This document shows, piece by piece, positions 1-11,151 of a DNA stretch of 64,000 bases (its first letter is position 1; every line of letters starts with the position of its first letter). A program made the position numbers and the translations under genes. Under the pieces are notes generated by a model. That model was not told where the DNA came from, did not search any database, and was given only the letters and a program-made list of their open reading frames with translations. The DNA is taken from assembly GCF_964204865.1 (NCBI RefSeq), contig NC_135251.1:26226001-26290000 (forward strand). Reading direction: 5' to 3'. The DNA is from Styela clava (taxonomy: Eukaryota > Chordata > Ascidiacea > Stolidobranchia > Styelidae).

Positions 1-13
1 CAGTTCTACTCAC

Positions 14-3000
14 GGGTGGCATCTGTTGATAATAATAGCCTCCTCTTTGAGCCATCATCATTTGTGCTCTTGGTTGCCTCTGATCCGTAGTTGGATAAAT
101 TCCTGGTCCAGGTTGCTTATGACGAAAGAGGAGGAAATAAGAGAGAATGTCAATTTAATATATTTAACTATAAGTCTGAAAACCAGTACCGGTAATTCAC
201 CATTTGGGAACAAACACACAAATGTACCCTGATTAAACATATGACAGTGACAATAATGTGAAAAAAACATGACATGGCATATTCACAGAATATAATTAAG
301 TCGACAGTTTAATTTTTAACTTTGTCTAGGTTACGTTTCAGGCATTTCAATAGCTGCTTTCTTAAAATCTTGATACATGTAATGAAATCTGTAACATTTG
401 AATACGTCAAGTAAAAACAGCAAGCTAATATACATTTAAAAAATATATTTGCAGAAAATTGTATGAGAATAACAAGTAGTAATAATCGAGGTTTATTAAA
501 TATCAAAATATTATTGTAAAAAATTCATGGATTCAGCAGAAAGTTCGATAACTCCCACTAATGACAAAGTCTTCAAGGGAATACTTATATATAACGTAAT
601 TGTTATTTTTTTGGAAGCATGAAAGTTGAGGGCTCACAGCAATAGTGTGAATGATATTCGTGATAATTGAAAACCTATAACTAGAATTAACATCTTAAAA
701 CCATACTAAATTGATAAATCCAAATAAATGTTTGTAAAAAGCCTCACACCAAGCGAAAATAACATTATAATCTATGCCAGTGATCTATGAGCAAACCAGG
801 CCACGGGGCAACATAAGATCTTTATCATTGGAATGAGTATGTATATTCATTTAAAAAGTTTATGCATGTCGTCATTTGATAATGTTCTGTGTGTCGTTCT
901 TATGAGAATTAGTGTCTGTAGCAGTTACTATATATCCCTTGTATATAGCAGTTTTACCTCCTTTCATTTGAAGGCTTCCACAAATTTCAGGCAATTGATC
1001 ACAAAAGACAATACTAGCATTGTGAATGCTGGGATTGGAACCACTGACCTATGCCATCCCAGTATAGTAACCTCACCTGTACTAAACATGATGAAGGACC
1101 TCGAATTGTGGAACATTGTGATTGCCAGAAATAGGTAGGATTTTGATAATAATGGAGAGATACATTATTCTCTCTATACCCACCATCCTCCATCTTAGAA
1201 TGCATGATTAGAATAAAAGATACATGCAATTTTATACCAAAAAACATCAATTACTTGCATAAAAAAGGTAGTCTGCTCCGTAAAGACTCGAATTTTAGGC
1301 AAAACTATAATGATGCGACATGATAATAGAGCAGGAATGTAATATTTTGCAATTTTTATGAAAGCATAATAATAAATGGAGATTTATGCCAACTAGAATT
1401 ATGACAAGGAGAACAAAAATCCAATATATCACAGTGAAAGGCTAAGATATCATTTTTATCATCCTGTTACCAGTATATGTCAAGTATGGGATTGTCCAGT
1501 TATTTGTTTCATATGCATGGAATTGATGGTGGAGGAAGCTGTAACCCCCCCAGCAGTCATGGGACCCACCCTACAGCAGTAGGGATTCTAGCAACCTCTC
1601 GCACCTAATTATCCCCACTCACCGCAAGATTCGGTATTGAAAGCCTAAGCAAAGTAATCGGTGCGATGGCAGGCGTATGTGCCACCTGCCACGCCAAAGT
1701 TTTTTTGTTGAGCAGATGGAATTGGTTAAAATAGGTAATATCTCAATATTATCATTGCTCACCATCATCATCATGCCAGTAGGTGGAGTACCAGAGACAC
1801 CGGGTGAATTTTTGTATATGTCATGAGCGTTGCTTGCAACGTTGCCTGGCGGGTAAAAACCAGAATGGTGGGGTGAAGATGTCGGCCCGGAAAGGTTGTG
1901 CATAGGCTGTAATTAAATTACAATAATGAATGATGAAACCATAATCAATCAGTTTGACATGTTTTTCCCTTTTTTTAAATTGGTAACGAATAAACCCTTA
2001 AACTTGACCATTTCAAGGCCACCACCCACAGACATTGAATTTAGGCTTGATTGGATGATAACTTGTGATAATACGAGTAATTTCTGCAAAAATGAAGAAA
2101 CGTCAGAATAGCAGTCCCGAACCCCAAAGTTTCTGACGAAGCCACGAAGTCGCAAATAATAAAGATTACTCACCGAATAAGCCTGGTTATCTGAAAAAGT
2201 ATTGATAAAAGAAAAATGGATTAGTAATTAATATAATACTTTAAAACATTCAAATCAAATCTTAAAATGAGTCAAATAAGATGACATAGTTATAAAAATA
2301 TTGTTTCTTTTATCGACATTGTCAAGTGATGTCTCATTCACACCTCTGTCCCTGGCTGTTATCAGTTTACTCAAGGCAAAGATATGAAACATCTTTGGAC
2401 TGTTTGAATTAATGTAACGAATTCTCAAATAGAAATAAATCAAATCCCTCGCTATACTACTATTAAGATACTCACGTGCAAACTGCTGTTGTTGATTGAA
2501 TTTGTTTGGAATACTGAGAGAACAAAGTTAAGAAAAACACCTATAGAAATACTAGTACTCATACGATTCAGTGTTAATGTCCCAAGTAACGAAATCACGC
2601 TGCCAAACTCAATGTGACCTACCGTAATACAAGTAACCTAAGATTATTAGGAACCAAGGCGCAATTTTTCCAAATTATTGCCTGTCCTTACAGGATTGTG
2701 ACAATCCATCTATGTTACAGAATTTTAATGTTACAATCTCTTTAAGAGATTATCAACAATTAAAAAAACAATATATTGATTTTGGATCAACTTTACAATT
2801 CCTATAATCAATCTTTTACATTCTGTTTCCCAATTTCGGTAAATCCATGTGAATGAATATATTAAATGCAATTGTATACTTTATGAAAATTGAAGAGAAC
2901 AAAGAGATTGACAGGAAATAGTGATAAAAAAATAATCCCTATTTTCCCATTCACAAAATAAAGTGGGATCTCAATACCATTTTGTGTCTGTCATTACCCA

Positions 3001-5498
3001 AACTCCAAAGAATATTAAACACACAAAATATATTAAATCTTTCCTCCAAAACATAGAGAGTTAAAATCGATGAATTATTTCAAAAAAGATACAGTTGTGG
3101 TTGAGATGGATGCAGGCCTATTCCGGGTGTTGATACGCCTCTTGGTTGCGTAGTCATATCTTGAAAGTGAAAGAACCAGCGTCAGGTCCTTAGAAGGACT
3201 TGAGTCTTCGTAGGTTTTTCTTTAAATAAAAAAGCATGACACATGAGCCTAAAATTATTTATTCAAAAACTACTGAGCATGGTTCAAAAAAGCATCCACG
3301 ATCATTGGATGCATGTTGCAACCCAGGGGTGGGCAAGGTTTTCGAACCGGGGGTCAAAAATTTTGCCCACCTAGACTGGTGGGCCACGTAAGTGTGACAT
3401 AGAAAGTTAACACTTTTTATACAATACTTACAGTGTTACGAAAAAACTGTGGAAAACAATGAACTCGAGCAAAAACTCAATTTAATTTGGTTTTAGTATG
3501 GTTGTGGCAGATTTTGCCCGCGGTCGGATTTTGCCCGCGGGCCGTAGATCGCCCATGTCGAATAAGTAATATATAGTATGGACCACACAAGTTATATACA
3601 TGAGAGGTTATTGACATTTTGAACATAATTATTATCAATCCAATAAAATTATTTTTAAATGTAATATAAAACGTGTTCCCTTTCAGGGATCTAGATCAAT
3701 TGAAAATGACATTGCGCAACAAGTGCAGTTTTAAGTATTCTATGGCGTCTGCAGCTGCCGCAAAACCATGGCGGTATTTCCATACCATGGCCGCTACGGC
3801 CAAACCTATGGCGACTGACTTTTTAGCTGCCACAAACCAATGTCGAGCTACCGTTACCGCGGCAGCAAATTGAAAACCAATGGCAGGTAAAATTTTGCTG
3901 CCGTAACCGCGGCAGGCGGGCCGTAAGCACAGGGCTGTCCCTTATGGTGACAAATATTTAGTAAGTTGGAACGTTTTTCTTATGGATACAGTGTTGATGG
4001 ATTTGGGGTTAGGGTTAGGGTTTAAGTAGATATATTTCCGCATGATCAATTAGAATTTGGTACATTAGTTTGTGAATATACCGTTAATACTGATTACTGA
4101 ATACAGAATAGCGCTATAAAACCATGGCAAGAGCTGCCGCGGTTCGTTCGTGGCAAGAGCTGCCATGAAGTGGTAAGAACTGCGCCTCTTGCGCAATACC
4201 AAAGCCAGCACATAATAAGGGGAAGTTATACCGAAATAGTACAATAGACAAGCCATACCAAGTGACCACTGTACCAATACTGAGCCTGAATTCACGAGAC
4301 TCCTCGATTTATGATTATAAATATCCAATTTACAAAACTTAATTAATATATAATTTTTTTTTCAATTTAGATCACAATTACCTCTGATGGGTATAGTTTT
4401 ATAATATGCACAAATATTGGACATTCGTGGTCACTAAAGTCACAATTATTGTCTGGGTGGATCATAATTAACTTCTAACATCCATAATCAGGATAGACAA
4501 TGTTTCCACATTTAAAAATGACCCTCGATTCATACAATTCTTCAGACTCACATAAGAATTTTTTATACCAGAGCCCTAATTGAGAAACCCTCTTACATTT
4601 GTACAAGATAAAATTTAGTGTTTTCGATGTGCTTTTAATTTTACATGAGGATACGACTATTAGACATCAGCCAAGTTACATTTTCAAAGGTCACAATGGC
4701 TTTTTATCTTTGACACACAAAGTATGAATATAAAAGTAAATGGCTGAGTTCTGGCTTTCCTTTGAAAATACATCCAAAAAAATTGAAATATGATCGCAAG
4801 CTACTATTGGAACAAGAAGTCTCCATAGACTACACATGCAGACATGATACTGCCTCAGAGCCAGTACCGATATCTGGATATGGTCTGATGGTACAGTATG
4901 GTAGGTACCAAACCAATTGACAATGGCTGAATGGGAAGTTTCTGATAATACTGTTCTGTGGAATTCTCAGCTAGGGGATGCCTGGATGTAGGTATAAGGC
5001 TATTTAAATAGGGCTGTATTTGTTGGAGTATGTCTGTCTAAGGTGACAACTCATTACCGTAACCTGGTAACGCCCTGTTAGAACATTTACGGTACGGTAC
5101 CTATACATCAATCCCTGAATATGAATAAAAATCTCATTTTCACACAAGTGTGAACACAGAATGGCAAAAACATGACAGTATTTCCATTCAAATTTTGATG
5201 TGGTACCGGTACACTCAAACATTTTCCTCTCGTTGCATAAAATGTCCCCGAACTAAACGAATGTGGTAAGATGCCGTACCGTACCGGTACCTATTTCAGT
5301 CTGTCAATTGGCATGAACGGATGGCATCATTTACCATAATATCAGCACTGAAGCAAAACTCGAAATGTTGTCATATAAACGAACTACTTAACGTGAAATA
5401 CGTAGCTCCGCGATATCATGATATTCATGTCAAACACCTTAGATTAAAGAAGATACAAAAACATAAAAACGGAACACACCTTCTTTAATGGTCCGCAT
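14..5498 (-). CDS. 5' part of a Pro/Gln/Met/Gly-rich protein gene (partial, 6 exons)
   Basis: Six minus-strand exons connect with matching phases: 5498-5480 (ATG start, six codons plus one base), 3159-3093, 2513-2476, 2190-2174, 1906-1763 and 115-14. All introns are GT-AG, with GTGAG or similar donors and pyrimidine-rich acceptors. The joined frame is open for 129 codons and continues past the left edge. The product is low-complexity: a Gln run, proline-glycine-tyrosine stretches, four consecutive methionines ending exon 5, and a Tyr/Gln-rich end (RGGYYYQQMPP). Such composition is typical of disordered N-termini of RNA-binding, translation or transcription cofactors; eIF4G N-termini look similar, but I cannot assign a family. 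The 17-nt exon and the short first coding exon are the least certain. An alternative start is the ATG at the beginning of the 3159-3093 exon. Confidence 0.6.
1481..1607 (-). repeat. SINE fragment (3' body), minus strand
   Basis: This stretch aligns by eye with the body of the SINE at 38551-38890: the same order of a TATGGGATT block, a GGTGGAGGAAGC block and a CTCTCGCAC block. It is diverged and lacks the tRNA-like head. It lies in the last visible intron of the minus-strand gene. Confidence 0.6.
3324..3561. mobile_element. Probable degenerate hAT-type element
   Basis: The left edge CAGGGGTGGGCAAGG and internal blocks such as TTTTGCCCGCGGGCCG are typical of short hAT elements, which often carry GGGCCGC-rich subterminal sequence. 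The presumed right edge near 3561 (ATCGCCCATG) only partly mirrors the left, and no 8-bp target duplication is visible, so the limits are approximate. Confidence 0.4.
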
Positions 5499-6852
5499 GA
5501 ACGGACTATATGTCCCAACACGTCACTGTCGAAGACTGATATTCATGAAACTCGCGTCTCTACTTTTAATTCAACGTTGCCAGATTAAAACAAAATAACG
5601 TACGAATCTGCTAAATATTTACAAAACTAAATGAAAAAGAGCATATATTAAACAAATTAATTATTTTAGATATTTCCTGATATGAGCCACTGTCATTTCT
5701 ACTGTCTGAGAAATATGTCTGTAATATAATGGCCAGGACAATCACATGATATTCTCCATTATTATTAGCACTTCTTTTCTCTTCAAATTAGAATTGTTTT
5801 GATCGCGATTTCGTTTGTGTACTAAAATTAAGCTCAATGCAAAAAAACTTGGAATCAAAATAATAATAAATATCCACGTTAAATGTGCACATTTTTGGCA
5901 TACTTGTTGAAACATGTCTTGAACCTTTAACACCCTATATATCCCCGTAAACAATTTTCCTACCTCTGTACTGTACCATACCGTCCTAAATAATTTTAAT
6001 TACCGGTACTGTCATTAATTAATGGTATTTAAAATAATTTGGACATTAATTTGGCTAGTTTTGGCTTCTATTTGGTGAGCGAAGCAGGTCTAGCCCACCT
6101 CTTCATACATCCAACTTGGCAATTCTGATTGGGCACTTTGGCATTAGGTGACTCCAATTATAATCAGCTTGACGATATCTTTTGATGAGTACTTTTCTAT
6201 ACACAGTTTATTACACCTGTTGACTAATTCGGTATCCAATTTGGCAATTCTCATAAAGATAAATTAATTTGGTGTGGCAAAAGAAGTCATTCATTTTTTT
6301 TCATTTGAATGAATGGATTTAATCGTCGCTAGTACATCGACGCCCGCGACTTCTTATCCAGTAGCTGCTTTCACTTTATTTACAAATCCCGAAGAAGACT
6401 ATGCTCATTTGCACTCATTGGTCCATGTAATAATATGCGATGAGTCGGGAGCTGGCCAACGTGAAAACACACGACGAGCATGTGGTCAGAACGTTCGAGA
6501 AGAGGCAGCTTGTCGCACATTTGCATTGCATTTTGCATAAAACATCTGAAAATACGAATGCCCTGAATGGTAGAGGTTGCGCGATAGGCGCTTGTCAGAA
6601 CCCATCAAGGCAGCTGGGGCCACTTTTCATTGAGAACTTAGACAAAACGCAAACAGGTCGTAACACGCACATTTGGTGGCCTGTAATCATTCAATAGGGA
6701 GTACCGTAGTAGTAGCCTATATATTTACGGTAGTACCACACAATATATATATTATACTTTTCACTTATTAAATTTGAAATGATCTTTTTGTTGGGGTGAG
6801 ACGAGCGCACTTACAAGATACCCACATACATCCATTGTGGTGAAGGTGTGTA
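5499..6852. other. No gene recognised; upstream region of the minus-strand gene
   Basis: Only short, non-conserved ORFs are present. The upstream part would hold the promoter of the gene starting near 5498. The tract from about 5080 to 6010 is rich in palindromic GGTACCGTACC/TACCGGTA words. No TATA box or CpG-dense promoter could be assigned. Confidence 0.4.
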
Positions 6853-7121
6853 ATAGTTTAGGTTAAGTATAAAATAAAAATAAAATAAAGTTTGCTTTTT
6901 CTTGCTTCCGTGATAAAACTAGGAATTCAATAAAAATATGTATACGAAAACTCAGTGAAAGCGGTATGCAATTATCACCGAGAACAAGAAAAACCCAGAA
7001 CAACTATAGTTCACTGCAGATATCCGAACATCCCCGTTTAGAGAACTCATAGAATAGCTTAACTATGTTGGATGTGCAGTATGATATTGTTTTTTAGATA
7101 ATTTTTACATATGGCTTAGAA
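6853..7121 (+). repeat. Interspersed repeat, copy 1 of a ~270-bp family
   Basis: Nearly the same sequence occurs at 9609-9876, starting with ATAGTTTAGGTTAAG and ending with CATATGGCTTAGAA. No inverted ends or coding capacity are visible. The second copy ends exactly where a hAT-like left end begins, so the family may extend further right than the shared part. Confidence 0.75.
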
Positions 7122-7422
7122 AGATCTTGGATCGTTATGACAAACTTCGGGATTTAATTTGAATATTTGTGTGAACGACATCTTGTTCGTAACCTACAGT
7201 TAAAATGTAGCTCAGTTTTACGGACAATTCATTAAGTGAACATAAATAAATATGAAATCAGGGCGTGTTTTACTTGGTGATAAACGTTGTGGCAAAGAAT
7301 ATTTTATGATATTCACTATCACTGCTAAGTCATATCGTGTATAACACTTTTGTGTAAAGCATTTGGCAAATATCTACACCTGATTGCAGTTTAACTCTCT
7401 ATTGTCTAAAAATAATTTGGAC

Positions 7423-7525
7423 CTCCAGAAGTATGCACACCAAGATGGCGCACAACCTGAACATAATATGTGTGTATCGGTTAGGATTCAGGTTGTGCGA
7501 CATCTTGGTGCGCATACTTCTGGAG
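7423..7525. mobile_element. Short palindromic MITE (CTCC-AGAAGTATG family)
   Basis: Inverted arms of about 45 bp (CTCCAGAAGTATGCACACC at the left and its near complement at the right) flank a short centre. Related copies occur at 15865-15966, 23510-23738, 44614-44818, 49340-49555, 53165-53373 and 63576-63784. This copy belongs to the short, almost fully palindromic subtype. Confidence 0.7.
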
Positions 7526-7860
7526 TACCAATAATTTTGCTAACCTATCTGAGATAAACTCGAGGCATATTTAGACTCGAAGTGTTCCATGTCATTCAAC
7601 TCGAAATATTTCGATTACAATTAACATAAGATTGAGACATATATTTGTGGATAGTTTTACATGGCAAAAAATTCTGATAAAAAGTTAGATTCAAAATTAT
7701 GATAAATATTCCACAATAGTAATCCGCTAGTTTGTTGCAGCAATAATGTTATGTCCCATTACAAGGTGCATCATTGGTCGATGGTTGTGCCATACGTTTC
7801 TAGCTGTACGTATATTGTCTTTGTGAGTTTCTGCTATATGTTACGCTACTAGACCAGTGG

Positions 7861-8149
7861 AACCCAACTTTTTTTTCATATCGCTGCACACTATTATGTA
7901 CTTTAAATATTCTCTGCACACCTATAATAAAACTTGAACATTTGCTTCTCATAAAGCCATTTTACTATAAGATAATAATAAACAAAGAAGGTCAGACAAG
8001 GGGAATTTTAATGTAAATACAACATACCCTGTATTTAGTAACTGGTATAGATTAATAATGGTGGGTGTCAGTAGGACTGTTATGTCTAGCGCTTCTCTAC
8101 TACTGCTGCAATCTGTGGACGAATGTGAAGGATACATAGCTTACTCTTA
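7861..8149 (+). repeat. Interspersed repeat, copy 1 (partner at 15054-15344)
   Basis: A ~290-bp segment beginning with a CCCAAC-poly(T) block is repeated with moderate divergence at 15054-15344. The preceding CAGTGGAACCCAAC resembles a hAT left end. No matching right end was found. Confidence 0.65.
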
Positions 8150-8439
8150 ACTCCCCCCCCTCCAACCCCCACCCCTTACCCCTCATCCGAGCATAATTTG
8201 AATGGTAATATGGTAATGATCATAGCATCTCGAAACGCTTATTCGACTTTCAGACAACAGGAACTATTCGAAAAAGGTAACCTTTTTGTGTTCGACATAT
8301 AAAATAATCGTCAATTCTACCACGCTTTCGTGAAGTAGTGCCATTTACTAAATTTAATGAAGGTTTTATTAAGTTTCATTGCATCAAGGTTTGGACTACA
8401 ACGCGTTTCTCCAAATTATTGGCGTGATTACAGATTTCA

Positions 8440-9002
8440 AAGGTGGGCAGAAGAGAATTTTTTATCGAATCGAATAATTCGAATAATTTTAACGAATTGT
8501 CGAATATCGGGTATTTTTAGTATATATATATATACAACAGACATCCAGAATGCCAGATATTCTAATGTTGGTGAGCTATTTCCGCCCGTTCTCTTTTTTT
8601 ACAAGAACCAATTCTTACACAACGGCGAACATCGAAGCTTGGCTTTATATTCCTGGGAGAACTATGCGTTCATATCGGCGACTGTGTTGGCGACAGCTAT
8701 TAAGGAGTGAATTCAGGATTTTATTCCAATTTTTATCATTTGCGTCGGTTTTGATCTTTCTCCCCACCGTTTGTAAATTAACTGTCCCAATTTTAAGCTA
8801 ACCATATTATATACCATTTCTGACGCCGGAATGAGGGTATTTATGAAGACCTTAGTTGACCTTTATTTATTTTATTTTTCTATTGTGCCTGTTTTCGTAT
8901 TAAATAGTGAATAACAACCCGGCAAAGTCATTGCGTGAATTCTGATTGTTATTTTGAGTTTAAATATTGATTTAATAAATCGGCAATAATGGCAATTCTA
9001 CT
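8440..9002 (+). repeat. Diverged interspersed repeat, copy 1 (partner at 15780-16540)
   Basis: The segment starts with TCGAATCGAATAATTCGAAT-like sequence and ends near AAATCGGCAATAATGGCA. The region 15780-16540 has the same order of blocks, including TAAATTAAC-GTCCC and ATTGCGTGAAT-CTGA. Short ORFs in both copies are not conserved, so I treat this as a non-coding repeat. Confidence 0.55.
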
Positions 9003-9338
9003 GGTCAAATAATAATTTCTTGGTAAAAGTTGAGAAAAATTGCGCTCAATAATTTGTTACCTTGTTTGACATTTCCAAGGTAGCCTATAGATTTCCTGGT
9101 TTATTTTTTTTATTACAATACAATGGCTAAAGTCAGTCAGTAGTTTATTTTTTCACATGCCGAAAATACACATGTACAGACATAATTAAGAAAGAGAAGG
9201 AAAAACGCATTCCAATGTGAAGGGAGACGTATGATGGTTATCGAGCAGAGTCACCAAAAACTATTAACGGATCGACAAGCTATTACCGGAAATTTAACCA
9301 GTCGCATACGGACTTTCAAACATGCTTTAAAATGGTGA

Positions 9339-9528
9339 CCGTACATTTGAACCCACGTACATTTGAACCCATGCGTATATCCACGGGTTCAATCTATATG
9401 CGGGTGCTAAAACCCATGGGTTAGGGTTAGTATGGGTTTAACTATCCGTGAAACAAAAAAAATTCCATAGGTGCAATAGCATACAGGTGCAATTGTCATG
9501 GGTTCAAATGTACGTGGGTTCAAATGTA
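9339..9528. mobile_element. MITE with TTTGAACCC inverted ends (minisatellite founder family)
   Basis: Ends are CCGTACATTTGAACCCA at the left and GGGTTCAAATGTA at the right in inverted orientation. The internal sequence includes a TTAGGGTTAG stretch. A close copy with the same ends lies at 25533-25708. The same words make up the minisatellite at 19525-20395. Confidence 0.7.
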
Positions 9529-9608
9529 ATGGAACCCTTTAAAATATGACCCGTTTCCGTATAATATCAATCGTCATTGGTCAGTTTTCACATACGTATT
9601 CAGCATTT

Positions 9609-9876
9609 ATAGTTTAGGTTAAGTACAAGATAAAAAAAAATAAAGTTTGCCTTTCTTTGCTTCCGTGATAAAACTAGGAATTCAATAAAAATATGTATAC
9701 GAAAATTCAGTGAAAGTGGTATGTAATTATCACCGAGCACAAGAAAAACCCAGAACAACTATAGTTCACTGCAGATATCCAAACTTCCCCGTTTAGAGAA
9801 CTCATAGAATAGCTTATCTATGTTGGATGTGCAGTATGATATTGTTTTTTAGATAATTTCTACATATGGCTTAGAA
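9609..9876 (+). repeat. Interspersed repeat, copy 2 of a ~270-bp family
   Basis: Close copy of 6853-7121. The match stops at 9876, where CAGCGTTTCCCAACC, a hAT-type left end, begins. The matching right end of that inserted element was not found before 11151. Confidence 0.75.
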
Positions 9877-9955
9877 CAGCGTTTCCCAACCTTTTTTGGT
9901 TGCGGACTATTTTCTCAGCGTCGAAAACCTTTGCGGACTCAAAGTGCGTTTATTG

Positions 9956-10423
9956 CAGGGGTCGGCAAACTTTTGTCGCTCGCGGGCTAAAATTAAGGGT
10001 TGCAAGTCATTGGCGGGCCGCACATATATTTTCAGAAAGTTGAAATCCGAACAGATGATACTTTTTATAATAAAAATCAAGCAGTGATACATCTCTCGAA
10101 TAGAATATAGATTTATTTACTCATTGAATTGAATCTCAAAAATTCACATTTGAATATTTTCGGCGCCATTGAAACCTTTGCACCCAGCATCAACTTTTCT
10201 GCGTTTTGTTGCCATTTGTCTATTTATAATTAAATTATAGGCTCATTAAACGAGTAATTGTGAATTTTATCCTTGTTATAATATAATTTAGTCTACACGT
10301 GTCTCACAATGAATTCTGTTATACGTAAAGAATATATTCGTCAAAGAAGCTGTTTTGTTACTATTATTCGGTGAAGTGTCGCGGGCCGGATCCGGCCTGT
10401 GGGCCGTAGTTTTCTGGCCCCTG
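9956..10423. mobile_element. Non-autonomous hAT element (468 bp)
   Basis: It begins CAGGGGTCGGCAAAC and ends with GGCCCCTG, and is flanked on both sides by the 8-bp direct repeat GTTTATTG (9948-9955 and 10424-10431). The interior is rich in GGGCCG blocks and has no transposase. It sits inside another hAT-like sequence whose left end is at 9877. Confidence 0.85.
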
Positions 10424-10431
10424 GTTTATTG

Positions 10432-11151
10432 CAACTGTACTCTGCGTGAAGAAGCAATAAAACCAAACACAACAGAATTTTAACGAATTTCCAAATGGGA
10501 AATTCACTGCAAATACGCGTTCATTAAATTATATAATGGCCTTTTTTATCGCACAATATTCAATCCATGATAACGACGAGAATTTAAAATGTCTTTCTAT
10601 TTTAATTGTTCATGGTAACTCGCGGTTGCGTCGACTTGCGCATACAACGTTTCCAGAAAGTACAACTTGATTTAGTACTTATTAAAAATATATTTAAAGT
10701 ATATTAGTAAATCAAAAATACATATTCATCGCCTTGCTTTATTATTAATTTAATTGTGATCATTTTAATCTGCGGTTGTATTGACGAAGTAAAAGCAATA
10801 CTACTCAGAAAATATCATGACAATCCGAGGACACAAAAAGACGTAGTAAAGTGACCGATTATATTTTGTTTGATTTGTATTTTTGTGAATTCGACAAATC
10901 TGAGCTGTTCGTACAACATTTACGGCGCTCCAGTACTGTACGTACCAATGTGGAGGCGGTAAAGCAAAGAATCATAATGAAAAATTACCTGGTACGTATA
11001 CTACCGTAGAACCCGAAATCTTTGGTTTTCGGCGTCTCCCTTCACCCTGAAATGCGATTTTTTTATATATTTTTTTAAATTGTGTATTCTGGAGACATCG
11101 CGCGGAAACGTATTTCCTTGCCCACCACGCAGTGTCTGGTTTGCTTTCAAG
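10432..11151. other. No gene recognised; probably remainder of the outer hAT-like insertion
   Basis: Only short ORFs without recognisable motifs are seen. The first part is probably the rest of the element beginning at 9877. The right edge is the target site of the complete hAT transposon. Confidence 0.35.

Noticed and set aside
3739..3922. GC-rich GCTGCCGCGG-like tract that could be a CpG promoter
   Set aside because: It is short, repetitive (TGGC/GCCGCGG words) and inside an intron of the minus-strand gene model; no start site evidence.
4003..4022. Telomere-like GGGTTAGGGTTAGGG
   Set aside because: Only about two and a half units, with similar short runs in MITEs; not a telomere or a convincing interstitial array.
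8357..8801. Overlapping ORFs of 117 and 83 codons
   Set aside because: They lie in an interspersed repeat whose second copy near 16155 does not preserve the reading frames.
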